Shown here one piece after another: positions 21,267-32,748 of a stretch of 64,000 nucleotides of DNA (position 1 is the first letter of the stretch; every line of letters starts with the position of its first letter). The notes beneath the pieces are model-generated. The model saw only the letters and a program-made list of their open reading frames with translations, did not search any database and had not been told where the DNA came from. The translations under genes were made by a program, and so were the position numbers. The stretch spans positions 341,284,907 through 341,348,906 of the forward strand of contig OZ024743.1 of assembly GCA_964016885.1 (NCBI GenBank). Direction: 5' to 3'. The DNA is from Eledone cirrhosa (taxonomy: Eukaryota; Mollusca; Cephalopoda; Octopoda; Eledonidae).

Positions 21267-21611
21267 TATCAAATTAAAGTTTAAGAAAAGAATCTCTGCT
21301 TTCACCCATAACGCGATCTTCTGCTCTAGGGTTCTTATATCTTATATATTTGATATATATTTATCCTTATCGAGCCCTCTTTGAATTTTAGTCTTCATAT
21401 TTATTATTATTACTATATATATATATATATATATATGCACATACCCACTTAGAAATGATCGGATACGGTCACTCTTACGAGTATGTCATATAACATTTTA
21501 TACATCTAATATTGTATTTTGTCTAACGAAGGCATCCTATAATTTAGCATCCTAGAAATATATATAATGAAATATATAATATTATAATGTTAAATCGTCC
21601 GTTTATTATTA
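20880..21611. other. Intergenic with microsatellites and repeat R3
   Basis: No gene. TA/TG arrays occur at 21084-21127 and 21235-21261. A dispersed repeat at about 21265-21400 reappears, rearranged, at 63795-63935. Confidence 0.65.
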
Positions 21612-21720
21612 TTAACTTTGCCTTTCATCCTTACGGGTTCGATACAATATAGTACCAGTAATGTACTGGGTAATTGCTAGCCTTGTGCCAAAAGTAGATA
21701 CAATTATTATTATTATTATT
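21612..21720 (+). repeat. Cephalopod tRNA-SINE, 3' half
   Basis: AACTTTGCCTTTCATCC, GATACAATATAGTACC and GTAGATACAATTATTATT. Both its 5' and 3' edges lie in (ATT)n. Confidence 0.88.
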
Positions 21721-21721
21721 A

Positions 21722-21915
21722 GGGCGGTGGATTGGCAGTATCGGTAGAGGGTCGGACGCCATGCTTTCTAGTATAGTTACGTCCCTTTACAGTCTGAGTT
21801 CAAATCCCGCCGAGGTTAACTTTGCCTTTCATCCTTACGGGGTCGATAAAATAAAGTACCAGTAATGTACTGGGTAATTGCTGGCCTTGTGCCTAAAGTA
21901 GAAACAATTATTATT
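21722..21915 (+). repeat. Cephalopod tRNA-SINE copy, near consensus
   Basis: GGGCGGTGGATTGGCAGTAT, GAGTTCAAATCCCGCCGAGG, TACGGGGTCGATAAAATAAA and a short-type tail ending in (ATT)n. It meets the tail of a minus-strand REL LINE in the same ATT/TAA tract. Confidence 0.95.
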
Positions 21916-22382
21916 ATTATTTTTAATTTCTTTCATTATTGTTTCTGAGATATATGCTGAGTGTCTTCCTGACACCTAGGACAAATAAATTCACAGTGTG
22001 CATTGGTAAGCCAGTTAATACAGCACATTGATTATAATAAGAAAAAAAATGTATACATATATACAGATATGCATATGCATATGTAAATACAAGGAGGGAT
22101 ATCAATCTTACAGAGATAGTGCTCTTCTTAATACGTGTGCAGTACCATTTAAAACAATTTTTTGGGGCTCGTGCAGACAGGGTAAACCTGGAATCATTCG
22201 CAAATATTGTTCTGTTCTTTTCTTGATCATTCCCAGTCCTCCCACAATCACTGGTATTGTAAGGCCTTGAGGTGCCACATTTTCGCAATTTCAATAAGGA
22301 GATCTTTATATTTTCCTAGTTTGTCAAATTCTTGTGATCACATGGGATGCTCATATCTATCAATAAAGAGACCTTGTTATTT
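21916..22382 (-). mobile_element. REL-type LINE, 3' fragment (copy 2)
   Basis: On the minus strand, from 22382 down, the translation reads SLLIDMSIPCDHKN (the endonuclease block), then KYKDLLIEIAKMWHLK in the following frame, and finally RKTLSIYLRNNN and an (AAT)n-type tail. It is homologous to the C-terminal 80 or so residues of the neighbouring copy at 22383-24595. Frames are shifted and the fragment is 5'-truncated inside the endonuclease. Confidence 0.82.
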
Positions 22383-22571
22383 TTATTATTATTTTTATTA
22401 TTATTATTATTACAGCTGCATTTATCTTGCTTTATGTTCATACGAGTTATCACCAAGTCACAAACAGTGACCTCAAGAGACAACAAGGTCCGCCATGTTC
22501 AAGAAAGAATATACATACTCACACATGCATCTTTAGTGTTTAGACTTGTGATGTACTTATATTGACAGAAT

Positions 22572-24065
22572 CTACCTTAGTATATGGGCAGTTCCCATTA
22601 GTACTATCTTTTGTATTTCTCCTATACGCGGGTTTCCTGGGATTTGCGTTAAGTAATCATTAGACCCCTTAGGTATCATTGCTAGAGCGCCTACAACCAC
22701 TGGTATTGTTTTAGTTCTCAATTTCCACATTTTTCTAATTTCTATCTCCAGGTCCTTATACTTGCTCAATTTTTCAAATGTTTTTATAGATAGATTCTTG
22801 TCTATTGGAACGGACATATCAATTAGCAGGCATACCCTCTTTTTAAAGTCCTTCAATATTATATCAGGTCTATTTGCATCTATTTTTCGGTCTGTTTGTG
22901 TGCTAAAGTTCCACAAGATTGAGATATGATCTTTTTCAAGTGTGGGAGGTGGTTGATGCTCCCACCAATTCTTTTGATGGGGTAGGTCAAAATGCTTACA
23001 CATTATCCAATGTACGTATCGTGCAGCTCTGTCATGCTTGTTTAGGTATTCGGTTAGAGCTATAGGACTGCACATTGAAATTATATGATCAATGGTCTCT
23101 GGTTGTTTTTTGCATACATGGCATAATGGGCTGCATCCATTTTTTATTATGTTGGCTTGGTAATTTTTTGTTGGCAGACACTGATCTTGTGCTGATATAA
23201 TCAGTCCTTCAGTCTCCGATTTCAGTCCAGAGGATGCCAACCACTGAAGGGTTAAAGTTTTGTCAACATCAGGATTGTTAGCTCGTTCTGGGTATTTTCC
23301 ATACAGAGGCTTTTCTTGCCATTTCTTAGCCAGTTTCTGTAGCAGTTCTTTCTTTGCAGTTACTTTTACCTGCTTTTCTTTTTCTGTGTTTTCCATTTCA
23401 GCAGTAAATGGGACTTCTGAAATGTGTAGTCCATTACTGTATCTTTGTGCATCTTTTGTAATGGAGTATGATCTTTTGATGCTTTCGTGTTTCAAAACGA
23501 GTTTGATCATCCAATCATGAGATTCCCTTAGATATGTAAATAATCCAATTGTTGCAGTTTTCAACGCAATATCTAACTGGATTAACCCACGTCCTCCTTG
23601 TTTCCTAGGAAGATATATTATAACTGTATCTGCCTTAGGGTGATGCATTCTGTGCATGGTTAAGAATGTTCTAATGTTTGTATCGAGCCTACGGATCTCT
23701 GAGCTTGACCAGTTGATGACATTGTAACTGTAGGTTACTACTGGTATGGCAAGCGTATCTATGGCTTCGATCCTATTCCTTGCATTCAATTCCGTTCTTG
23801 AGATTGCTCTTACTCTGCGGTAACATTCCTTCCTTATCCTTTCCCTCATTGTCGAGTGCTTGATTCCGTCTCCTTCACAAACACCTAGATATTTGTAAGT
23901 TTCCTCTTGATCAAGTTCCTTTATCACATTCCCCCGATCAAGATTAATGCCTGAACTCTTCAGCAGCTTTCCTCTTGTGAACGTTGCTTTGGCGCATTTA
24001 TCTAGTCCAAACTCCATTTTACTGTCATCACTGAACTGATCCACAGTGGATAATAGCCCTTGCAA
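22572..24065 (-). pseudogene. REL LINE: RT thumb, CCHC and endonuclease
   Basis: A 497-codon open frame. Residues 1-30 continue the palm (FSDDSKMEFGLDKCAKATF), residues 50-65 are ETYKYLGVCEGDGI, and residues 100-175 include YNVINWSSSEIRRLDTNI and YLPRKQGGRGLIQLDIALKT. A zinc knuckle C315-x2-C318-x8-H327-x4-C332 follows. The restriction-like endonuclease signature is RPD at 399-401 and LLIDMSVPID with Asp416. It ends NPRIGEIQKIVLMGTAHILR, typical for these elements. A single frameshift joins it to the upstream RT frame (24514-24002) near 24070, in a T-rich run. Apart from that and the 5' truncation it is well kept, so the insertion is fairly young. Confidence 0.88.
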
Positions 24066-24594
24066 TTGTTCATCATTTTTTGCAAAAGTTTCAGGTCATC
24101 CATGTAGAACAAGTGATTAATGATTTTGTCATAGGCTTTATATCCATGTTTTGTTTCATTGAGCATTTTACTTAATGGTATAAGTGCGATGCAGAATAAA
24201 AGCGGTGATAAAGAGTCACCCTGAAAAATTCCACAATTAATATTAACTTTTCCAGCTTCCAGTGATTTCTTTTCACTCTTCAAAAGGAGTGTCATTTTCC
24301 ATGTCTTCACACTGAATGACAAAAACCTCCTGACAACGGGAGATATTTTGAAAATCTCTAAACATTTTTCAATCCAACTGTGTGGCAAACTATCGAATGC
24401 TTTTTTATTATCAATCCAAGCAATTGATAGATTGGGAAACAGATCATTTGTTATCAGGTGGTCATATGTATATTCAGTTAGGACTGATGTTAACATTTTA
24501 TACATTGTGGTCAAGCAAGTTATCGGTCTGTAATTTTGGGGATTGTTTGTCTCGTCATTCTTCGGAAGTAGGAATGTAATGCCGTTAACTAGCC
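24002..24594 (-). pseudogene. REL LINE: reverse transcriptase palm
   Basis: The frame carries NYRPITCLTTMYKMLTSVLT, motif A IAWIDNKKAFDSLPH, motif B GIFQGDSLSPLLFCIALIPL and motif C FYMDDLKLLQK, so all catalytic aspartates are present. The frame goes out of phase after LLQK; the right continuation is the 22572-24065 frame. Confidence 0.87.
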
Positions 24595-24597
24595 ATT

Positions 24598-25480
24598 ATG
24601 CCAGACTTGTTCGGTGACCTCTTGGCAGACGTTTACTGCAACTGCCAGCAGAACGGGAGCATTCCCAGATTTGTGAGTTGGAGGGCAGTGCCGTTGCTGA
24701 GAAAAGACCCGAACAAGTGGGATGTTATCGATAACTTCAGGCCCATAACCTTGCTAAACGCAGAGTTCAAGATTTTGGCCAAGGTGTTAGCAACGAGGTT
24801 GGCGCTTGTCGTCGGGGGTCTGGTGAGAGAGGCGCCATTCCGGACAGATACATACATAAAAAACCTCCACCTCATGCGATACATCGTAGAGAGGGTGGTT
24901 AAGGAACCTGGCACGAGTGGGGCCCTGATCAACTTGGATCAATCCAAAACATTCGATAGGTTCGACCATCGGTAGCTGGCGGCGGTCCTCGAGGCAGCCG
25001 GTTTCGAGCTCGTTTTCAGGGGTTGGATCGCTGCGATGTACAGCGACATCTGCTCAGTTGTGAGGGTGAAGAACGGTCACCTGTCGCAGCCGTTCAGCAT
25101 CATGCGCTCGGTCCGCCAGGGTTGTCCCATCTCGTCGCTATTGTACGTATTGGCTCTCGAGCCGTTACTACACAAACTGTGGGCGATAAGGAGCGTCCCA
25201 CGCGAATTAGGATGTGGGAAATGCGAGACGGCTTACGTCGACGACGTCACCTTGGTGGTGTCGAACACCAGACACGTCCAGATGCTCGGCACCGCTCTCA
25301 AGGAATACGAAGCGGTGACAGGAGCAAAGATAAACCAGGAAAAGTCGGTGGGCTTGCAGCTCGGCACATGGAGAGGCAAGTCCAGGCCGTCCGACAGCGT
25401 GGTGGGCGTTGGACGGAAGGACCGGTTAAATAGCTCGGGGTCTGATTCGGAACGAACCTCCAGATGGAGAAAAGCTTGAG
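24598..25480 (+). pseudogene. Tx1-like copy B reverse transcriptase
   Basis: One frame gives NFRPITLLNAEFKILAKVLA, motif A INLDQSKTFDRFDH, a stop at 24973, then motif B RSVRQGCPISSLLYVLALEP and motif C TAYVDDVTLVV (YVDD in place of YADD). A frameshift near 25405 breaks it. Homologous residues in copy A are about 465-750. Confidence 0.88.
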
Positions 25481-26593
25481 CGAGGTGACGACCAGAGTGG
25501 CCTCCCTCACCCTGAAATGGGTCGAGAGGAAGCTGTCCCTGAAAGGCCGGGCGGAGGTGGCAAATGCGTACATCGCATCCGTCATCTGCTTCCGCCTCAC
25601 CGTCGTCCCTTGACCCGGCCCAACTCTCACCAAAATGGAGCGCCTCCTCTTCCACTTTTTGTGGGAAGGATGCGTTCCCATGGTCAGACGATCCATCTTC
25701 TGTCAACACCTGTTGCGTGGAGGACTAGGCATGCCATGGCTGATGATGCGCAAACGTGCGCTGAGGCTGCGCCATCTCTGGTGCTTCCTTGATGGTGAAC
25801 AGGTGTGGTCGCCGTCGCCAGGCACGTTTTCCCACAGCTCGTCTCCCTGACGGAGCTGCAGTCCTGGGTCAGGAAAAGACCGGGGGATAGCGCTTATAAA
25901 CTGAAATATCTCCAGGCACACACCGCCCTCTGCCAGCTGGTCACCAGTATCGGTGGAACATCCACCTCGGCGTTCTATAGAGGACTAGTGAAGGGGAAGA
26001 GCGACGACGTTCTCGGAGAGATCCTGACGTCGAAGAAGATCAGCTGTTTGCTCTCTTCCGGAGAACTTTCAGCCCAGGGTCTATGGATAACTTCCAAAAA
26101 TCCCCGGCAGTGCTACCGGGGAGCTTTGCCGGTTCGAGATAAGCTCTACAGGCACGGAAGTGCCGTCAGCCGAGCCTGTGCAAGATGCGCGCAGAGCGAC
26201 GAAACCGTCGTGCACGCACTCATTCAGTGCCCGAGCATTGCTGACTTGTGTAGCTATGTCGAACAGTTTCTGTTGCCTGTAGGACTGATCCGGTTATCGA
26301 CTGAGTCCATGGTGCAGATGGTCTCACAGTCTTCCTTCGAGGAGGAAGAGCAGGCGGCTTTCATCTGCCTGGTAGCCATGGCGAAAGAGATTGTGTGGCG
26401 GACACGGTTGAAAGGATTAAAGACAGACACTTTCCTCTTCGGCCTATCCCTAATTAACTCTTTCAAGTTTCACTTGAAGAGGAAAATCACGGTGGAGAGG
26501 AAAGTGCTGCCTTCTAGCAAGTTTGTTGAAAGGTGGGTGAATGTAGCAAGAATGGTCCGAGTGAACGGGACCGCTCTGAATATACGCCTGTAG
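25400..26593 (+). pseudogene. Tx1-like copy B ORF2 C-terminal region
   Basis: The sequence continues over three frames: VASLTLKWVERKLSLKGRAE, then MERLLFHFLWEGCVPMVRRS and GGLGMPWLMMRKRALRLRHL, then from 25805 a 262-codon frame with SLTELQSWVRKRPGDS, FYRGLVKGKSDDVLGEI, ALPVRDKLYRHGSAVSRAC and a zinc knuckle CARCAQSDETVVHALIQC. It ends VERWVNVARMVRVNG at a natural stop at 26591. Frameshifts lie near 25405 and 25800, and one stop at about 25612. Confidence 0.87.
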
Positions 26594-26736
26594 TTTGATT
26601 AATAGACACATTGAGAGAGGGGGCTTGCTCTGATGGTCAGGGTGGCCGCTATCTTTTGTGTAGTTTCGTAACGAGTAACCTCGGAGGTTTCCCCCCTATT
26701 GGTGAATTTTTAATTGTTTCAATTTTCATTTTTATT

Positions 26737-26737
<1 letters not shown>

Positions 26738-26795
<58 letters not shown>
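26738..26795. repeat. (TA)n inside the Tx1-like 3' UTR
   Basis: TA array within the 3' untranslated part of copy B. Confidence 0.93.
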
Positions 26796-26800
<5 letters not shown>

Positions 26801-26960
26801 GTTTCTATGTCTTTTACTTTTTCTTTTCTTATATAAATAATAAAAATATTTACACGCACAAAATCCACATCGTACCGTCCTGTACCGTCCTGTGCCGTCT
26901 GTTATGTTTTTCTTGATGTCAGCCCGTGTGGCCAATACAGAACTCATTATTAGTTTTCGA

Positions 26961-27243
<283 letters not shown>

Positions 27244-27438
27244 AACGAAGGAAATGTGGTAAGGAACCAGGTGGACCATAACGCACCAAAGTACTCAATA
27301 CTTGAGGTAGTAGAGTGGGTAATAGGAACCAGTAAGACCCCGACAGCTGAGCTCAAGCCGTTTCGACGGCTAATTCTGGACGAGTCCAGAATTAGCCGTC
27401 GAAACGGCTTGAGCTCAGCTGTCGGGGTCTTACTGGTT

Positions 27439-27443
<5 letters not shown>
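27244..27443 (-). repeat. TA-flanked fold-back repeat, copy 4, 60-bp hairpin
   Basis: The core lies at 27244-27320 in reverse orientation. It is followed by a perfect inverted repeat: left arm 27322-27381, two-base spacer 27382-27383, right arm 27384-27443, with 60 of 60 positions complementary. The arms start ATAGGAACCAGTAAGACC and contain GCCGTTTCGACGGC, which can itself pair. A (TA)n array lies on both sides. Perfect identity of the arms implies recent formation or correction. Confidence 0.92.
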
Positions 27444-27728
<285 letters not shown>

Positions 27729-27906
27729 TGATTATGTAGTTTAGTGCTTCATCACTGTATAGGACTGGTTATTCCGTTTAGTTATCGATGACGTAATAGT
27801 AGGAAAAAAAACGCTTTAAAGGAATATCACGAGTCCGACCTCCTGTTGTTTTAATAATCAAACCTATATAATATATATATATAATATATAGCATAATATA
27901 ATATGG

Positions 27907-27910
<4 letters not shown>

Positions 27911-27972
<62 letters not shown>

Positions 27973-28000
27973 ATATTTGTATGTGTGTGTGTGTGTGTGT
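27911..28000. repeat. (TA)n/(TG)n microsatellite
   Basis: TA grading into TG dinucleotides. Confidence 0.93.
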
Positions 28001-28159
28001 TTCTGTGTGTACGTGTGTGAGTGTATATGTCTATGCCTGTGTTGTGTTGTCTCTGTGCGTGTCTATATATGCACATATATATTTCCTCAGCAACTTTTTC
28101 ATATGAACGCAGATCATTCATCAATTTAAATACGTTTTACAATATATACTCTGTTTTTC

Positions 28160-28381
28160 GGCCTGTATCTATATATATAAAATTCTTTGTCTCTCTGTCT
28201 ATCCCTCTTTCTCTCTATGTCGGTCTGTATGTATGTCTGTATGTCTGCCTGTCTGCTCCTATGCATTCTCTAACGGCTGGACCAAATCAAATAACATTTT
28301 ACAAGGTATTAGACCCCGGGAGTGTCAACAAGTAATTTTTATTTTCATTTGGATTTAAACAATATAAGATTTTATCTAAAA
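28160..28381. repeat. Interspersed repeat with GTCTGTCTG tract
   Basis: CTGTCTGTATGTATGTCTG-like sequence followed by CTCTAACGGCTGGACCAAAT is a motif common in invertebrate non-autonomous Helitron-like repeats. It adjoins the Helitron-type end at 28382. Confidence 0.45.
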
Positions 28382-28640
28382 CTAGCAATGGTACCCGGCG
28401 TTGCACGGGATAAGGTATTGTGAAATATATAACCGCCTTAGCTAAGATTAGTATTGCCACAAATACGGCTGGCAAAGAATTAAGGGTCTGGTGATAAGTA
28501 AGTAAGCAACACTGTGATTTAAAACGTGAAGAAGTTGTGTGCACTTACCAACTGTTTGGGGAATGAGTGTGTCTTGAGAAAGGGTCGCTGAATAACAGGA
28601 GGCAGCAGACAGCCAGACATACAGACATATATTATAAGGG
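28382..28640 (-). mobile_element. Helitron-type 3' end (non-autonomous fragment)
   Basis: On the minus strand, CCCGTGCAACGCCGGG (28409-28394) forms a hairpin, followed eight bases later by CTAG (28385-28382) and then T. That is the classical Helitron 3' terminus: a hairpin, then CTRR, inserted before T. The body would extend rightward from 28410; its other end is not identifiable, so 28640 is only a guess. No Rep/helicase coding is present. Confidence 0.6.
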
Positions 28641-29773
28641 CGCGACGTTATATGTATGTATCTATCTAAAACGAGAAAGACTAAGAATTATATAGAAAGA
28701 TCGCTAAATCGCCTAATGCGGTCCCTAGGGCATTGAACATTTGAAATTATTTTTGTTCACAACACTCCCTGAAACATAACATGTGTAAAGTTTGAAAAGA
28801 GTCGGTTGTGTGGTTCTCTGGTTTTAGGGTTTCAAACTCACACACACACATACAGACATCCTCAGTGTTATATATATAGATCATATTTTTATTGTCAATC
28901 ATAGTAAACCATGACGACGACGGCGATGAATTCACCCACTAGGCGTCTATGGCTCTGTAATTACCTTCACAGCTCTGTATATACACACACACATCTTAAT
29001 ATATAAGCACACTTGTTCACAGCGTCGTACCTACAAACACACACTCACTCTTTTCCTTACATATACACATACATACCCCTTTACCTTCGTCTGGACGTAT
29101 ACAAGCCCACGCACATACATACAGCGCTATATACAAAACGACTTATTTCCCTTTCAGATAGATATGCTCGATTACCACCTTGTCAAAACGTATATCATAC
29201 ACATAACGCCAGCATCAACATATTTCCAAGAAATGGCAGCATGAATGGACCTGTTATTTTTCTCTAAAATATTTTTTCCGTTTCCGCTCTGTCCCCTCAA
29301 TAGTTCTATTTCTTATTTAATTTCTCATTTTATTTACTGATAAAGGACTAGACACATATTTATTGTGAAAGAGTCATTTCTCAGTCTGGCGCAAAATCAA
29401 TTTTTTACATTCACATGACCTTTTCCGACCAATCAAAATTGTTTTGACCACAATCATTTTTGCAGCACGAATTGGCGCAAAAAATAATTTTAATAGCGCT
29501 GGAGCCATTTTTTTAACATAAAAACAGGTAGAATTCCCAAAACTAATCAGATCAGAGCAAACATCACGGACGCTCTATCTCAAAATTATTTTTGAAAAGC
29601 ATTTAGAAATACGCAACCGGTAAAACTTAAAACCAAACTGAATACTAACCAATACTATTACTAATTATCACTTATTCCTAATTAAACTATTTTTCACTGT
29701 GAACAATTTGTCAGCATTTTCTATTCCGTTTACCAATATCTAATAACTTGTGTGTAACACCTCTATTCTTTTA

Positions 29774-29777
<4 letters not shown>
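28641..29777. other. Intergenic, no gene recognised
   Basis: Mixed AT-rich DNA. Short open frames (28747-28935 minus, 29013-29267 plus) lack motifs. Confidence 0.6.
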
Positions 29778-29862
<85 letters not shown>

Positions 29863-29878
29863 AGTGTGAGTATACGGG

Positions 29879-29921
<43 letters not shown>

Positions 29922-29972
29922 GTGTGTATATATATATATATGTGTGTGTGTGTGCGTGTGTGTGTGTGTGTT
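29778..29972. repeat. (TA)n/(TG)n/(CA)n microsatellites
   Basis: TA, TG, CA, TA and TG arrays in series. Confidence 0.94.
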
Positions 29973-31249
29973 TGTATGCGTATGTACGTTATTTGTATGT
30001 TTATGCGAGTGTTAGTTTATCGGCGAAATATATGCACATCATTGAGAAAATTGCTGCTAATCCATGGCTTCGAAACAAAATTAAAGCCTTTTATACTTAT
30101 TCCATTCAAACAATGCATCCTTTAATTTGTTACTCATGCCATCCGATGTGCAATGAACTAAAAATGGCTCGTTAATAACCTATTATCAATGTGAAATTAC
30201 TGATACCTAGGCCCAACATTAGCATTAAATACAATAGTTGAATCTCGTTTCCTTACAATTACATTTGCAGTGAGGAGGTAAAACAGTAGATGGCAAATTT
30301 TAATGTACTTCTGTCTCTTGTCACTGCAAAATTTATTTTCATTCATTGATAATCTTTCGTTCACTCAAATATAGAAAATATGCCCAGCCTAGTGTTTAGG
30401 GTCTATGATTCACGAAAGCTATGTGTTGGCTCCTATTCTGGGACAGGGCAGTCTATTGTGTTTATGAACAAGATACTTTATTTAACGTGCCATCGTCCAG
30501 TCAGAGGGAAACGCGTATTTCAGTAGCAGTTGGATGTTAACTCTGCTTTGGACTTTTACACTCCTTTACTTAACACCAATAAAACCAAGATAAGCGTCGG
30601 CTTCACAGCTAGACACAGACATCAAATTGTTAAGAACTAATACAGCTTGATAATAATTTTAATATCAATCAAATGAAAATAATCGTTTCAATTAATATTC
30701 TCTCAAAAATGTTATATCAATATTTATATATTTAAATGCTTAACGACGAAATTCAGTGTAGTGGCTACCGCTAAAATTTCTGACAGAAAATTAATCAATT
30801 TTCTCGAGAACAAATACGATTACAGGTCATTAAATCTATTGATACTCCACATACGTAAACACTGGATTAATTCTTAACAAATGGTCTTCATCGTTGTGAT
30901 TTCTATGTATTATTAACACTTCAAATATATTTTCATTTCTAATGTGAAGACCTATAAGCTGTTTCGAATTGCTGTCGGGGTTTAACATGGGTGAGTGAGA
31001 GAAGAAGTGAAAATTGTTTCTACATCACAGAAGCTAGCTTTCTGTTTTAACTATTTTTATATAACTAGATTGTAAGTAGCATTGTCAACGACAAATAGGT
31101 TCAGAGAAAAACTAAATAACATTGAAGTTTCGATTCAATTGTTTTTCTTAACAAATATATTATCGGCGCAAGCTTTAAATAATTACTTATTTTATATTGC
31201 AATATTATTTGATCATGAACATCTGACAATAATGATGATGATGATGATA
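29973..31249. other. Intergenic, no gene recognised
   Basis: AT-rich, apparently unique sequence with no motif-bearing frame. Confidence 0.6.
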
Positions 31250-31439
31250 ACAACAATAATAATAATTCATTTTTTCTTGGTCACTGGGTCGAAAAGCAAG
31301 GGACAGTAGGAATGGATAAGAACATTGGTGATTTACATATAATTTCTCGTGCAAAGAAAGAAAACAGGTAACAAAATAACAATGCATTAAACAGCAGAAA
31401 TCTCTAATAGGTAGATCATCATGTAGGTGTAGTTTTGAA

Positions 31440-31690
31440 ACCTTACAGATGCGAAACCACCCTAATCGCCAACAGCTTCATATAAAGGTGACCTCTTCTG
31501 TAAACTCTCCAACCTTGGTGCATGCTCTGAGTAGGCCAGGTTCATCCTGACTACATTCACCCACCTATTAACAAATGTATTGGGGGTGGGCAGTACTACA
31601 CTCCCCACTCTAACTTTCCTTTCCTCGTAGGATTTGAAAACGTTGATGAGGCTTGGCCGAACAGGAAAGTGTCTGTCTTCAGTCATTTCA
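31440..31690 (-). pseudogene. Tx1-like copy D, ORF2 C-terminus
   Basis: The frame 31686-31462 reads MTEDRHFPVRPSLINVFKSY, RKVRVGSVVLPTPNTFVNRW and VNVVRMNLAYSEHAP. It aligns with STYLFGDAVIDFFKFHLKRK, IRVEREVLSSQHFVERW and REARMARVNGPIL of copy A. Confidence 0.78.
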
Positions 31691-31699
31691 ACAGAGGCG

Positions 31700-32748
31700 G
31701 GGGGGGGGGACTTCGAGGATCATTCGTGGAGAAAGCCCACAAAGAGCCACGGAGGCCCGGACCGACTGCTGTCGTCCAGGTCAATCACATCGGTGATGCC
31801 CTATATATTTGATTGTTTACCATTCTCAATCCTAACCAGTTCTCCTGCCTTATTTGTATGACGCTGAAGATAGTGATCGTCATTATAACGTTAGCGAAGA
31901 GAGGCCGCCATAAGCCAAGCGATCTCTACTGAGACTGGAACCTGGTCCACTCGGATCCGACAAACTCTTGGCCGCAGTAGGTCGACAACATGGGTGATCA
32001 CTTGACTATGGAATGGAGTGATCGAGTGTGCTCTGGAGTCTTCGGGGATAGTGAAGAGAAAATCCATGCTGTCATATTCTGTTCCCTGGGCTATGTAGTT
32101 TTTCTTTGTGCCCAGACGGAGACAATAGCACTTTGGACTTGGGACACGGTCGCCTGTTGCACCCGGATTTGTATTCAATTTTACGGTACGAGACCGTACA
32201 CAGACGACGTCTGTTTTTCAGGACTTCAAGTGGGCGAAGCTGAACCTATGGCTGCTCTTCTTGACAAGAATCTTGGCCTCCCTAATCTCATTGTCACTAA
32301 AATTGATTCTTTCTATATTTTTGGCCACCCGCGTCAAATTTACGGTCGCTTTGGCGGTTCCTACCTGCTTTGAGGGCTCGTCATCTTTGCTGATTTTGCT
32401 TCTGTTTCTTTTTGTTGTTATTGTTGTTGTTGCCGTTATTACTGCTGCTGTTGCTGTTACAGTTGCAGTTGTTGATGCTGCTGCTGAAAATGGTGTTGAT
32501 GCTGTCGGTAATGGTGTAGCATTTGTTATGGTGTTGGTTTTAGAGGGGGTGGTGGGGTTGGTAGTTATGTGTGCAACAAGTTTGTCTTTATCTTTTGTTT
32601 CGTTGGAAAAGAAAATCCGTGCTTGGCTGCTGCTTGTTAAATGTTTAACATAGCTGGTGCTGTCACTGTTGCTGACCGAAACATGGCTATTCGCTTGATT
32701 AAAGAAACTGCTGTTCTGTTTTGCGAACGAAATTTTGGCGTCCGCCAT
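31700..32748 (-). pseudogene. Tx1-like copy D, ORF1
   Basis: The first 176 codons (32748-32218) begin MADAKISFAKQNSSFFNQAN, pass a Thr/Ala/Ser-rich stretch and end with TRVAKNIERINFSDNEIREA and KILVKKSSHRFSF. This matches GIAKNLETILITNEELEEA and KKMVTKTGHRAICK of copy A. Downstream in other frames EYDSMDFLFTIPEDS, VSVEIAWLMAASL and GITDVIDLD match VDVLFATPQEA, APSWLAASVLV and AIPDVIDFD of copy A. It therefore covers ORF1 up to just before the CCHC knuckle. The plus-strand Val/Leu-rich open frame is antisense. Confidence 0.75.

Larger units (their letters stand above)
22383..24595 (-). mobile_element. REL-type (R4/Dong-like) LINE copy 1, 5'-truncated
   Basis: A minus-strand single-ORF LINE retaining RT, zinc knuckle and restriction-like endonuclease. 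The 3' UTR of about 160 bp ends in a (TAA)n-like tail (22380-22412). The 5' end is cut within the RT fingers (WLVNGITFLLPKNDETNN) exactly where the plus-strand Tx1-like copy B begins. R4/Dong elements are known to favour TAA repeats, which fits this tail; the clade is inferred from the motif set. Confidence 0.85.
24596..26960 (+). mobile_element. Tx1/L1-like LINE copy B (5'-truncated)
   Basis: A plus-strand copy of the same superfamily as 46773-52772, starting inside the RT at MPDLFGDLLADVYCN and running through the C-terminus and 3' UTR. The UTR contains a (TA)n array (26738-26795) and ends GTCAGCCCGTGTGGCCAATA. It is clearly diverged from copy A (roughly three quarters of residues shared by eye). 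Confidence 0.88.
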
